A DNA stretch of 64,000 bases from an uncultured Chitinophagaceae bacterium (GTDB lineage: Bacteria > Bacteroidota > Bacteroidia > Chitinophagales > Chitinophagaceae): positions 248,001 through 312,000 of the forward strand of contig CALCII010000011.1 of assembly GCA_937907395.1 (NCBI GenBank), written 5' to 3'. The position numbers were made by a program, and so were the translations under genes. Positions 52,446 through 61,131 of this stretch are shown here, one piece after another. The notes beneath the pieces were generated by a model. The model worked only from the letters and a program-made list of their open reading frames with translations. It was not told the origin of the DNA and made no database searches. The number at the start of each line of letters is the position of its first letter. Position 1 is the first letter of the stretch.

Positions 52446-53870
52446 ATGTTCTTTGCACAATCGAAATTTCGCTTGCTTCTGTTTGCTTTTGTAAGCATTA
52501 CAATACTTTCTGTTTCCTGCCGTAAACCGAAAACAGATGTGGTGGTAGTACCACCTGTACAGGATAGCCTTGTTTTATTTCAACTCACAGAATTACCGGA
52601 AATAAAACTGGAAGTGCCAGTAGAACAATGGAACAAATTGTTGCAGAATTTTGATATCAATCCGCAAAATGAAGAATACATTGTTGCAAACTATACATTT
52701 CGCCAGGGGAGTAAAGAAGTGAAGCTGGATAGTATGGCCATACGCATTCGTGGCAATACCAGCCGAAGACGTCCCGAAGGCAGTACCGGCCAGTTGCATA
52801 ATGCGGCAACTCCCGACTGGCATCATGCACACTTTGCATTGAAGTTTGATAAGTATAGGAAAACACAAAAATTCAACGGGCTTTCAAAAGTAAACCTGAA
52901 ATGGTTTAAAGACGATGCGGCTTATGCAAGGGAAGTGTATTGTTATGAATTGTTCCGGAGGTATAATGTGTGGACAGCGCCGAAAGCTTCTTATTGTCGG
53001 GTGAGCATTCACGTTAGTGGCGATGCACAACCGGCTTATTTTGGTGTGTATGCCATGATTGAAAGTATTGATGAAGATTATATTGCTGCCCGGAAAGATA
53101 AATGGCCCGCAGAGCCCGGTTTTCTCTGGAAATGCGGATGGGCGGGAAGTAACAATGCAAACTTTGTTAGCACAGCCAGTATGGGTGTGGAGGATGTAAA
53201 GCTGGATCCTGCCAAATCGAAGTACTTTGCTTACGATTTAAAAACACGAGAGAAAGAATTAGCTGCAGCACAGGCACAATTGCAGAGTTTTATCCAGGAG
53301 TTGAATTGGCGCAGCGGAGCCGGACTGGAACTCTGGCTGGAAAATAATATGGATGTGGAGTTGTTTCTCAAAGCTTATGCGGTGAATGTAATGGTGGGCA
53401 TGTGGGACGATTACTGGGCTAATGCCAATAATTTTTATTTCTATTTCGATCCCAATGGCAAAGCTTATTTCATTCCGTATGATTATGACAATACGTTGGG
53501 TACTTCTTACTTTTTCAACTCAGGTACAAAAGATTTACTTAACTGGGGAAATATGACCGAGCGTCCCCTGATCACCAAAATACTTGAAGTTGAAAGATGG
53601 CGAAACCTGTATAAGTCGTATCTCAAAGAATTGGCCGATGCAAATAAACCCTACTTCTATGTAACAGCCAGTCAGCAACGGATCACAACCTGGCAGAATT
53701 TAATTCGTCCTTATGTTAGTAATGATACAGGAGAAGATATGTTGATTGATGATGTGCCTGCACCATGGGGCAATGCATCTTTCTATCGTTTATTTAGCGG
53801 AGATGATCAGGGAGGCGCAAGTGGGAATGCGAATTTCTTTACAACGAAGGTGAAGCAAATTACTTGGTGA
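52446..53870 (+). CDS. CotH kinase family lipoprotein
   Basis: 474 residues. The N-terminus FRLLLFAFVSITILSVSC is a lipoprotein signal. The CotH domain follows: IRIRGNTSRRR, LKFDKYRKTQKFNGLSKVNL, a catalytic-type segment YFGVYAMIESIDEDYI, and FYFYFDPNGKAYFIPYDYDNTLG with the metal-binding Asp residues. CotH proteins phosphorylate other secreted proteins; in Bacteroidota they often act on cell-surface glycans or proteins, though this target is unknown. Confidence 0.9.
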   Translation: MFFAQSKFRLLLFAFVSITILSVSCRKPKTDVVVVPPVQDSLVLFQLTELPEIKLEVPVEQWNKLLQNFDINPQNEEYIVANYTFRQGSKEVKLDSMAIRIRGNTSRRRPEGSTGQLHNAATPDWHHAHFALKFDKYRKTQKFNGLSKVNLKWFKDDAAYAREVYCYELFRRYNVWTAPKASYCRVSIHVSGDAQPAYFGVYAMIESIDEDYIAARKDKWPAEPGFLWKCGWAGSNNANFVSTASMGVEDVKLDPAKSKYFAYDLKTREKELAAAQAQLQSFIQELNWRSGAGLELWLENNMDVELFLKAYAVNVMVGMWDDYWANANNFYFYFDPNGKAYFIPYDYDNTLGTSYFFNSGTKDLLNWGNMTERPLITKILEVERWRNLYKSYLKELADANKPYFYVTASQQRITTWQNLIRPYVSNDTGEDMLIDDVPAPWGNASFYRLFSGDDQGGASGNANFFTTKVKQITW

Positions 53871-53893
53871 GAGCAGGTGCCAGTATTAAAGAA

Positions 53894-53928
53894 TAAAAAA
53901 ATCCCGTGAATTTTCACGGGATTTTTTT
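53894..53928. terminator. Bidirectional terminator between converging genes
   Basis: ATCCCGTGAA and TTCACGGGAT, loop TT, with seven-base A and T runs on the two sides. It serves the CotH gene (plus) and the tail-fibre-like gene (minus). Confidence 0.9.
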
Positions 53929-53935
53929 ATAGTAG

Positions 53936-54931
53936 TTAATCTTTTTTCGTTTTTTCTTCCAGAACTTTTATCCGGTTGTTTAACTCAATAATATATAAAG
54001 TGAGTTCTTCTACTTTTTCCATGAGCTTTTTATTCATTTCAGCGAGGTGAATACCTTCTTTTTCCACTACTGCGGCAGAGGGAATATTGGGCAGGTGTTT
54101 ATTGCGTTGAATAAACAAGGCCAGATCGTCGAGGTTCATGCGTTTGTAATTGTGTTCAAACACATAATCGGGCCAGCTGGTACTGTTGAGTATGGTAACA
54201 TCTTCTGCCATAATTTTTCCGTCCACGCTCAGTGAATAACCGGTTGCAATACGGGCAGAGTTGCTGCCAATTAATTGAGCACCGTTTACATGAAATTTAG
54301 CATTGGGGGTATAGCTTCCAACACCCACATTACCCCAGCTGGGTTGGAGTACCAGGTAGTTATTGGAATTAGAGTTGGACCAGATAACCAGAGATGTGTC
54401 TGTTGGGAAAACAGCACCGCCAAAAGCCGCTTCATTGGAGGTATAGAAGTTGATGCCTGTACCACCAAGGTTCATAGTACGTCCGTAAGATGAGCCGTTA
54501 TAGCCAATTCCCATCCGGCCATCGTCACGCATGCGGAACAATGTATCACCCAGACTATTTCGTAAGCTAAATGTATTGGTTGAGCTGGTAGTGCCTGCAC
54601 CCATTACATCCAGTCGACTGATGGGTGTATTTAAGCTGGTACCTAATCCCACATTACCGTTTTGAAGAAACATATGCCGGTTTGTGAAATTGGTGCCATC
54701 AGTGGTTGAATACCAGGTTAAATCAGCACCTGCGTTTAGTGTTCCTATCCTCCATTGATTGGCAGTACCAGGGTAACCAAACCGGAAATAGCCGCTACTG
54801 GTGTTAAAAAAGGCATCTCCACCCGTAATGTGTAAGGGATAAAGAGGTGTGGTGGTTCCGATACCAATATTTTGAGCTTGTGTGGGAGCAATTGCACAAA
54901 GCAGAAGAGCAAGGGATAATAATTTTTTCAT
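53936..54931 (-). CDS. Secreted tail-fibre-like protein
   Basis: 331 residues with a signal peptide (MKKLLSLALLLCAIAPTQAQ). The middle is phage tail-fibre-like: GIGTTTPLYPLHITGG, VGLGTSLNTPISRLDVMG, VGVGSYTPNAKFHVNG. The end, GYSLSVDGKIMAEDVTI then SWPDYVFEHNYKRMNLDDL and a coiled coil (MNKKLMEKVEELTLYIIELN), is a recurring C-terminus of Bacteroidota secreted proteins. It likely forms trimeric fibres at the cell surface. It follows the T9SS protein gene by 43 bases. Confidence 0.85.
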   Translation of the reverse strand: MKKLLSLALLLCAIAPTQAQNIGIGTTTPLYPLHITGGDAFFNTSSGYFRFGYPGTANQWRIGTLNAGADLTWYSTTDGTNFTNRHMFLQNGNVGLGTSLNTPISRLDVMGAGTTSSTNTFSLRNSLGDTLFRMRDDGRMGIGYNGSSYGRTMNLGGTGINFYTSNEAAFGGAVFPTDTSLVIWSNSNSNNYLVLQPSWGNVGVGSYTPNAKFHVNGAQLIGSNSARIATGYSLSVDGKIMAEDVTILNSTSWPDYVFEHNYKRMNLDDLALFIQRNKHLPNIPSAAVVEKEGIHLAEMNKKLMEKVEELTLYIIELNNRIKVLEEKTKKD

Positions 54932-54974
54932 TATTTCAGGTTTATTAAGTTAGAAAGGTGATGAAGAGTCCTGA

Positions 54975-56069
54975 TTATTCTTTGATGAAGTTGAGCTGAC
55001 TGCGGCTGCCATCTTCACCCAACAGCACAACGGTATAAATACCATTGGACAATTTGCTGATGTTGATGGGAAGTGTATTGGCGCCACTCACGAGCGAAAC
55101 TTTTTGTACCATGGCTGTTTTGCCCGAAACATCCACAACCATCATGGTGCCGTTGATTGGTTTGTTGAGCTTCAGCTGCAGGTACACCAGGTTCGTTTGT
55201 GCGGCAGGGTTAGGCCACAGTTTCACTCCTTTGTTTTCATTCATCCAGTCAAACACACCGGTTGCAAATTGCTGATCAGTAAGTGTCCAGCGTTTTACAA
55301 ACGAATTAATGCCGGTAAGTTGTACAAAATTGGAAGCACTGCTGCGGGTGGAATAACTGGCGGCTGTCCAGTTCGTATTATCGGCGCTGGCCCACATACT
55401 TAATTGTGCTTCTGTCCTGGCATTCAGTTCTGCATCAAAATAGTTGAATGTAAAGGAGGCGTTCAATCCTGTGTTCGTAGTGGGAATGATATCGAAATAC
55501 CTGTTTACAGAAGGACGTCCGGCAGGTGTGATTGTTTGTGCATCGTGTCCTCTTCTGAACGTAACAGATCCCATAGAACTGGCAGGGTTAATAACCATAC
55601 CAATGTTTCCGGGATTGAGATTGGCACCCGCATTTACTGGTACTGTAATTTCAATATATCCTCCGGTGCCACCGGTAATCCTGCTTGTTTCAGATTCGCC
55701 GGTTAAGGATCCGGTTGCTGCCAAAACGATATTGTTCGTTTGCATGTTTAGCAAACCACTGCTCATTTGAACCTGGTTGTTAACGCTGATGTTACGCTGT
55801 AACAATACATTGCCCGAGTTACCTACAGCAAGGTTATAAAACGTAGTGGATGCCGAACCACTGATGGTTTGCTGTGTCGTTCCTGTAAAAGAAACAGTGC
55901 TTGTTCCTGCAGTAAAGCTTCCATTGTTGGTAAAGCTGGAATTTTGCAAAGTGAGCTGGGCATTACCCGTCATACTCAAAGTTGCACCACTTGAAACAAA
56001 CAAATTGTTTTGTGAGAAGGACGTAAGTCCGGCAATTAAAAACGTAAATGAGAGGAGTTTTTTCTTCAT
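54975..56069 (-). CDS. T9SS-sorted surface protein with beta-solenoid-like repeats
   Basis: 364 residues. Signal peptide KKLLSFTFLIAGLTSFSQ; then Ser/Thr/Asn-rich strands (SGATLSMTGNAQLTLQNSSF), a middle beta-rich domain with HDAQTITPAGRPSVNRYFDI, and a C-terminal type A sorting domain (VKLWPNPAAQTNLVYLQLKL...LNFIKE). It should be exported and anchored by the type IX system. Heads a two-gene operon with the tail-fibre-like protein. Confidence 0.88.
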   Translation of the reverse strand: MKKKLLSFTFLIAGLTSFSQNNLFVSSGATLSMTGNAQLTLQNSSFTNNGSFTAGTSTVSFTGTTQQTISGSASTTFYNLAVGNSGNVLLQRNISVNNQVQMSSGLLNMQTNNIVLAATGSLTGESETSRITGGTGGYIEITVPVNAGANLNPGNIGMVINPASSMGSVTFRRGHDAQTITPAGRPSVNRYFDIIPTTNTGLNASFTFNYFDAELNARTEAQLSMWASADNTNWTAASYSTRSSASNFVQLTGINSFVKRWTLTDQQFATGVFDWMNENKGVKLWPNPAAQTNLVYLQLKLNKPINGTMMVVDVSGKTAMVQKVSLVSGANTLPINISKLSNGIYTVVLLGEDGSRSQLNFIKE

Positions 56070-56614
56070 AAGCGAAAGGTTTATCTCTGTTGTTGATTGA
56101 AAGGGATTGTTAGCTTCCTAAGGGAGGTGATTAGTGCTGGCGTATTTCATCAAAATGGTTAACGCAGATAAATATAGGCTATTTCCTGGTTTATATCACT
56201 GATTTCGATCATACTCTTTTTAGGGTACTACACAACGGGTATTGGGTTTGAAGGCAGGTTTAAAAGTTCAAAAGGTTTGAGAAGTTCAAGAGGGTTAATT
56301 ACGTTATGAGTTGAGATACTATTATGTACGGGGTTAGATGTACGGTTTACGACGATTCATTCTTTGAACAACTTCATGTTATGAAAGTGATTTCCTGCTA
56401 TAAGCTAGCCGCCAACAGCTATCAGCTTTTTCCCGCCCAACGAATAAACGCATAGAATTTTGATGCTTGCTTCAAGTTACAGGTTACAGGTTTCAAGTTG
56501 TCGTACATCTAACATCGTACCTCGGACACCGACCTTATACTTTTTATATATTGTATCTTCCCCTCCATCCCTTCCTTCAAAACCATTATTTTTGACCTCT
56601 TTAAACGCAAGCAA
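56070..56614. other. Intergenic region with repeat copy B
   Basis: 545 bases without a gene. Copy B of the intergenic repeat is spread over it: TTCAAAAGGTTTGAGAAGTTC (56267-56287), an inverted GTTAGATGTAC (56333-56343), a GCTATAAGCT/AGCTATCAGCTT segment near 56397-56430, then TTACAGGTTTCAAGTTG and GTACATCTAAC (56503-56513). Confidence 0.6.
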
Positions 56615-57163
56615 GTGAGATCGATCCTTTGTATAATAGCACTCGTGGTTTCTTTTCAGGCAATGGCACAGCCCGGCAAAGTTTATGCTTCGCTGGAAGA
56701 AGCCTTGCAGTCGCCCGAAAAAGTGTACCGGCTTGAATTGCGTTACAACGGACTCACCCAGCTTCCTGCCACCATCAGCCGTTTCCGGAACCTGGAGCGA
56801 CTGGACCTGCGGGGCAACATGCTCACCAGTTTGCCCGAAACCTTCGGCATGCTTCGCAATCTCAAATGGCTCGACCTGGGAGGAAATAAACTTCAGTCCT
56901 TGCCCGAGACTTTCATCATGCTCACCAATCTGAAAGTCCTCAACCTGCGATTCAACCAGATCACCGAACTGCCCGATAACATTGGTGCATTAACCAACCT
57001 GGAGCAACTCGACATCAGCGGCAACCAGCTCATTCTGCTGCCCGACAGTTTCACCCGGCTCAGCAACCTGGTAATGCTCGACTACAGCCACAATCCCAAG
57101 CTGATCCTCACGCCTTCCATCCGTGCGTATATCCGTGACAAAAACTTCGACAAAGCTTATTGA
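56615..57163 (+). CDS. Secreted leucine-rich-repeat protein
   Basis: 182 residues from a GTG start. Signal peptide RSILCIIALVVSFQAMAQ. Five or six repeats of about 23 residues follow (LERLDLRGNMLTSLPETFG, LKWLDLGGNKLQSLPETF, LKVLNLRFNQITELPDNIG, LEQLDISGNQLILLPDSF), the LPxx-type leucine-rich repeat. It is likely a protein-binding surface or periplasmic protein. Its G+C is visibly higher than that of its neighbours, suggesting a different origin or codon bias. Confidence 0.85.
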   Translation: MRSILCIIALVVSFQAMAQPGKVYASLEEALQSPEKVYRLELRYNGLTQLPATISRFRNLERLDLRGNMLTSLPETFGMLRNLKWLDLGGNKLQSLPETFIMLTNLKVLNLRFNQITELPDNIGALTNLEQLDISGNQLILLPDSFTRLSNLVMLDYSHNPKLILTPSIRAYIRDKNFDKAY

Positions 57164-57165
57164 TA

Positions 57166-57186
57166 CGGTCTTTTTGACCGCTTTTT
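57166..57186 (+). terminator. Terminator of the leucine-rich-repeat gene
   Basis: CGGTC, loop TTTTT, GACCG, then CTTTTT; the stem is only 5 bp but the T-run is clear and it lies directly after the stop. Confidence 0.6.
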
Positions 57187-57331
57187 CCAAACAAACCGGT
57201 TTGCCCGGCAAAAAAATTTCATGAAAACTGAATGGTACTGAATCTTTTGGGAGGTTTTTAGCCTTGAATTTCAATCGTTTGCGGAGGTGTGGCTTTTGCG
57301 GGCATGTTTCGGGCTGTTTCCAACCCCTTTT

Positions 57332-57366
57332 TTTGCCCTGCCAACATACCACAGGCACTACTTTTG
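57332..57366 (+). promoter_or_regulatory. Probable promoter of the L,D-transpeptidase gene
   Basis: TTTG (57332-57335), 23 bases, TACTTTTG (57359-57366). Full matches to both boxes; the spacing is at the long end. The leader would be about 90 bases. Confidence 0.45.
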
Positions 57367-57461
57367 CGTTTCTAGTTCGACCGCTTGCAAAACCATCTGC
57401 TTTAATTTCCCAGCCCTGTTGATTAAGTGTAATTGATTAAAAACCGGAAAAGAAGACAGCC

Positions 57462-58313
57462 ATGAGTCGTGTAAAACAGATTGTTTTGATATTTTTAGCC
57501 ATCCTGAATCCTATAAAAACTAAGGCTATGCACCTGTTCCGTACCAACCCAGCCTATATGGCTGTTGCTGCATTAATATTTTTGCAGATACCCATTCTCA
57601 TCGCCGGGAACACCACGTCTCCCGCTGCCAGCAAATACAAAAGCGAATTTCTCTTACATCTTGCCGCCACTAACAATGCGAAACCAGCTGCCAGGTCTAT
57701 GGAAGAAATGGTGATGGAGCAAGCCGACAGCTTGTACTCAACCATTGGGCTGGAAGCCAGCGGACTTGGTGAAGAGGCATTTGAAATGGCGTATAAAGGA
57801 TATTTTAAATTGCTCCAGGAAGGGGTGATTTCGAAGCCCGGCATCCTTACCATTGCCGATTTTTCGAAAGCTTCTGATGAAAAAAGGCTTTTTGTACTGG
57901 ACCTTGAAAACCTGAAACTCTTATTCCACACGCTTGTAGCACATGGAAAAAACAGCGGCCTTAAATATGCCACCGATTTTTCCAACCGCCCTGAATCCAA
58001 TAAAAGCAGCCTCGGTTTTTATGTAACGCTCAATACCTACGTTGGCGAGCATGGTTTGTCGCTCAAGTTGAAAGGGCTGGAAAGAGGCATCAACGATAAT
58101 GCATATGACCGGGCGATTGTAGTACATGGATCTCAATATGTATCGCCCAATATTTCCCGTTCACAGGGGTATATCGGAAGAAGCCTGGGTTGTCCGGCGC
58201 TTCCCATGCGTGAATCGTCAAAAATCATCAAGTCAATCAAGGATGGCAGCCTTTTATTCATCTACCATCCTACCAGAACCTACGTTGAAAAATCAGAAAT
58301 TCTGAATAGCTAA
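57462..58313 (+). CDS. Murein L,D-transpeptidase catalytic domain protein
   Basis: 283 residues. A signal/anchor helix (AYMAVAALIFLQIPILIAG) is followed by a helical linker and a YkuD_2-type domain. HGSQYVS and RSLGCPALP (catalytic C244) are the active-site motifs. L,D-transpeptidases cross-link peptidoglycan or attach proteins to it. The LGCPALP form belongs to the short periplasmic subfamily common in Bacteroidota. Confidence 0.88.
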   Translation: MSRVKQIVLIFLAILNPIKTKAMHLFRTNPAYMAVAALIFLQIPILIAGNTTSPAASKYKSEFLLHLAATNNAKPAARSMEEMVMEQADSLYSTIGLEASGLGEEAFEMAYKGYFKLLQEGVISKPGILTIADFSKASDEKRLFVLDLENLKLLFHTLVAHGKNSGLKYATDFSNRPESNKSSLGFYVTLNTYVGEHGLSLKLKGLERGINDNAYDRAIVVHGSQYVSPNISRSQGYIGRSLGCPALPMRESSKIIKSIKDGSLLFIYHPTRTYVEKSEILNS

Positions 58314-58380
58314 TTAACCACACAAAATTATTGATCGAAAAACCGATACCACTGAATTTACCTATAAGAGAGAGTAGTGC

Positions 58381-58406
58381 AACCCGCTTCGGCGGGTTTT
58401 CTTTTT
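58381..58406 (+). terminator. Terminator of the L,D-transpeptidase gene
   Basis: AACCCGC, TTCG tetraloop, GCGGGTT, then TTCTTTTT. Its T-run overlaps the stop codon of the converging PAP2-like gene. Confidence 0.9.
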
Positions 58407-59076
58407 AATGTACAATGATCCAGCTGATCCATTGAATGATTATCCCCAGGATAAAACCGGAGTAAATATCAAAAGGGCGATGATCGCTTACAATTAACCG
58501 GCTGGTGGTGGTAATACCAGCAACCAGGAACGCAATGATGAGGGATAAACTGTCGTCGATTTTATTCGCAAACAACATCAGTACAAATAAGGCCATCATA
58601 CCACCCACACCCACAGCGTGCATGCTGATTTTAAAATAATTATTGAGATAGAGCGATACAGAAGCGCTGATGAACATGGCCAGCAGAAAGGCACGGAACT
58701 CAACCGGGTCGCCCAAGGTACGGGCTACATAAAAGCTCCAGAAGAAAAATGTGATGCTCGCTACATACGGAATGATGCGTTCCTTCTGTGTTTTAAGCTG
58801 AATGGATTGAATAAAGCCCAGCCCTTTCAGCAATAAAACAGTAACGATGGGCAAAAAAACAGAAGTGGCAAAAATGCGGAGGAAGACAATCGTACGTTCC
58901 TGTGTGGTTAATCCAAGGAAGACGGCATCATTGATGAACAACAGGTATAACACCACCCAGCAGAGAATAAACAAGGGATGAAACACCCATGAAAACAAGG
59001 TGGCAAACACCCGTAAAACCGGGTTCACTTCCTGAACCTGCAGGTTTCCCTGCTCCGTAACTTCCATCTGATTCAT
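58405..59076 (-). CDS. PAP2-like membrane phosphatase
   Basis: About 223 residues from ATG 59076, one base after the rpoN stop (TGATATGAA); a longer frame to 59151 lies inside rpoN. About six membrane helices. SRLIVSDHRPFD fits the SRxxxxxHxxxD motif of phosphatidic acid phosphatases, and KISMHAVG stands at the usual PSGH position; KTQKERIIPY resembles the KxxxxxxRP motif. It probably acts on lipid phosphates. Co-transcribed with rpoN. Confidence 0.78.
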   Translation of the reverse strand: MNQMEVTEQGNLQVQEVNPVLRVFATLFSWVFHPLFILCWVVLYLLFINDAVFLGLTTQERTIVFLRIFATSVFLPIVTVLLLKGLGFIQSIQLKTQKERIIPYVASITFFFWSFYVARTLGDPVEFRAFLLAMFISASVSLYLNNYFKISMHAVGVGGMMALFVLMLFANKIDDSLSLIIAFLVAGITTTSRLIVSDHRPFDIYSGFILGIIIQWISWIIVH

Positions 59077-59077
59077 A

Positions 59078-60571
59078 TCAAAGTTGTTTGCGTAAACGTG
59101 CCACAGGTATATTGAGTTGTTCCCTGTATTTGGCAACGGTACGTCGTGCAATATTATACCCTTTTTCCTGGAGTAGTTCAGTCAGGCGCTCGTCGCTCAA
59201 TGGTTTTCTTTTTTCTTCGGCTTCAATCATGTCGAAGAGAATCTTTTTTACCTCACGGGTAGAAACTTCTTCACCACTTTCGGTGCTGAGCGATTCGCTG
59301 AAGAAAAATTTCAAACGGTACGTACCAAATTCGGTGAGAACAAACTTACTGTTGGCCACACGGCTTACCGTAGAGATATCCAGTCCTGTTTTTTCGGCAA
59401 TGTCTTTCAGGATCATCGGCCGCAGGTTGGTTTCGTCGCCGGTTAAAAAGAATTCCTGCTGGTGCAGCATAATGGCATTCATGGTAAGCAAAAGGGTATG
59501 CTGTCGTTGTTTGATAGCATCAATAAACCATTTCGCTGCATCAATTTTTTGTTTGATAAACAGCACCGCTTCTTTCTGGCGTTTATCTTTCTTGCTGCCC
59601 CTTTCATATTCTTTGAGCATATCCCGGTAACCATCGCTGATGCGGAGGTCGGGTGCATTACGGGAGTTAAGGGTGAGTTCCAGTTTGCCGCCGTTGTTTG
59701 CAATGTAAAAATCGGGGACAATATAAGTTTCCGCTTTGTTGACTTCACCAATATTGCCACCGGGCTTGGGATTGAGCTTTACGATTTGCTGGATCACGGC
59801 TTTCAGGTCTTCATCTGTGAGATTCAATCCCCGCTGGATTTTTTCGTAATGCTTCTTGGTAAACTCATCGAAGTATTTCTCTAGTACAAAAATAGCCTTG
59901 GTGATTTCCGGGGCTATCCCGGCTTTTAATTTGATGCGAAGCTGAATGAGTAAACATTCCTGCAGGTTGCGGGCACAGATGCCGGGAGGATCAAACTGCT
60001 GGATGAGTTCAATCAAGTCTTCAATTTCAGTTTCGCTGGAATCGATGTTTTGCCGGAAGGCGAGGTCGTTTACAATGGCACTGGTTTCACGGCGCAGATA
60101 ACCATCGTCATCAATACTACCTACAATCTGCTCGGCAATGGTATGCTGTCGATCGTCCAGGTTCAGCATGCCCAGCTGTTGAATTAACAGGTCATGAAAA
60201 GTAGTTTCCAGTTTGATGGGGTTGCTTCTTGTTTCTTCCTGTTCGCCATAGTTTTCTTCACGGGTGCGGTAATCGGCCACTTCATCATCAGAGTCACTTA
60301 CATATTCACTGATGTCGATATTATCATATTCATCTTCGCTGCCGTCGAGGTCAAAATCTTCCTCTTCCGAATCAAACTCGTCTTTCAGTTCTTCAGCCGG
60401 GCCTTCATTAAATTCATCTTCGCTTTGTTCCAGTGCCGGATTTTCTTCCATTTCCTCTTTAATCCGCTCTTCCAGATTGGCTGTAGGAACCTGCAGCAGC
60501 TTCATTAACTGAATCTGCTGAGGGGAGAGCTTTTGCAACAATTTCTGATGTAAACCCTGACTGAGTGCCAT
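59078..60571 (-). CDS. rpoN: RNA polymerase sigma-54 factor
   Basis: 497 residues. Sigma-54 recognises -24/-12 promoters and needs enhancer-binding activators. Region I (QKLSPQQIQLMKLLQVPTANLEERI) is Gln/Leu-rich; an acidic region II follows; region III includes the core-binding domain, the helix-turn-helix (ISTVSRVANSKFVLTEFG), and the RpoN box ARRTVAKYRE near the C-terminus. No activator or obvious -24/-12 promoter was recognised in this window. Confidence 0.97.
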   Translation of the reverse strand: MALSQGLHQKLLQKLSPQQIQLMKLLQVPTANLEERIKEEMEENPALEQSEDEFNEGPAEELKDEFDSEEEDFDLDGSEDEYDNIDISEYVSDSDDEVADYRTREENYGEQEETRSNPIKLETTFHDLLIQQLGMLNLDDRQHTIAEQIVGSIDDDGYLRRETSAIVNDLAFRQNIDSSETEIEDLIELIQQFDPPGICARNLQECLLIQLRIKLKAGIAPEITKAIFVLEKYFDEFTKKHYEKIQRGLNLTDEDLKAVIQQIVKLNPKPGGNIGEVNKAETYIVPDFYIANNGGKLELTLNSRNAPDLRISDGYRDMLKEYERGSKKDKRQKEAVLFIKQKIDAAKWFIDAIKQRQHTLLLTMNAIMLHQQEFFLTGDETNLRPMILKDIAEKTGLDISTVSRVANSKFVLTEFGTYRLKFFFSESLSTESGEEVSTREVKKILFDMIEAEEKRKPLSDERLTELLQEKGYNIARRTVAKYREQLNIPVARLRKQL

Positions 60572-60586
60572 TTGCGGATAACGAAT

Positions 60587-60594
60587 TAAATTTG
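60587..60594 (+). promoter_or_regulatory. -7 promoter box of the small secreted protein gene
   Basis: TAAATTTG, 7 bases before the ATG at 60602. No -33 box at the proper distance; the message would be nearly leaderless. Confidence 0.35.
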
Positions 60595-60601
60595 TTTTAC
60601 A

Positions 60602-60931
60602 ATGTATCCTTCTGCGAAAATATTAAACTTGAGGCGTTCTTCTAAAAATTGGAACAAAATTTGTGGCATTGCCGCCTTCTTCTTAACATTTTCGTTAACA
60701 ACTTATTCGCAATCAGCCGATTCGCTGAAGAAAAAAGCTCCTCTTGTTCTGCCTTTGCGTACTGTAGCCAGGCTGGCATTGCCCAAGCCAGTCATAAAAA
60801 CAGGACATCCTGTATTAAACTGGGGTGTGATGTGTGTGGGTGAATACCGTTTTGAAAAGAAAACGGGTATTCCGCTTCGCCTCCGGTTGGGCTCGCTGGA
60901 ATATGTAAACAGGATGGAAGGGAAACACTAA
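60602..60931 (+). CDS. Small secreted protein of unknown function
   Basis: 109 residues. ICGIAAFFLTFSLTTYSQSAD is a signal peptide that starts near residue 20. The mature part is short and basic with the conserved-looking end GVMCVGEYRFEKKTGIPLRLRLGSLEYVNRMEGK. No family recognised. It is divergent from rpoN and may be read as a single gene. Confidence 0.65.
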   Translation: MYPSAKILNLRRSSKNWNKICGIAAFFLTFSLTTYSQSADSLKKKAPLVLPLRTVARLALPKPVIKTGHPVLNWGVMCVGEYRFEKKTGIPLRLRLGSLEYVNRMEGKH

Positions 60932-60974
60932 CAGTAAGGGATAGGTGAAGAAGTGTAGTGTTTCATTTTGTAGA

Positions 60975-60988
60975 TACATGTATGTACA
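60975..60988. promoter_or_regulatory. Distant copy of the MarR operator core
   Basis: TACATGTATGTACA is the exact reverse complement of TGTACATACATGTA at 16395-16408, the core of the marR operator. It lies about 145 bases upstream of the repeat-protein gene at 61132 and 45 after the previous stop. Confidence 0.5.
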
Positions 60989-61131
60989 GAGAGATATGGA
61001 GTCTTCCTGAATGCGAACAAAGGGTAGTTTACAACACAGATATTTTACCCTCTTCTTTCTCTTTTCTTTAGTATTTGTTCTAATTTACACCGTAATCGAT
61101 TATACCACTTTACTGCTCAATTTTTCCTGTT

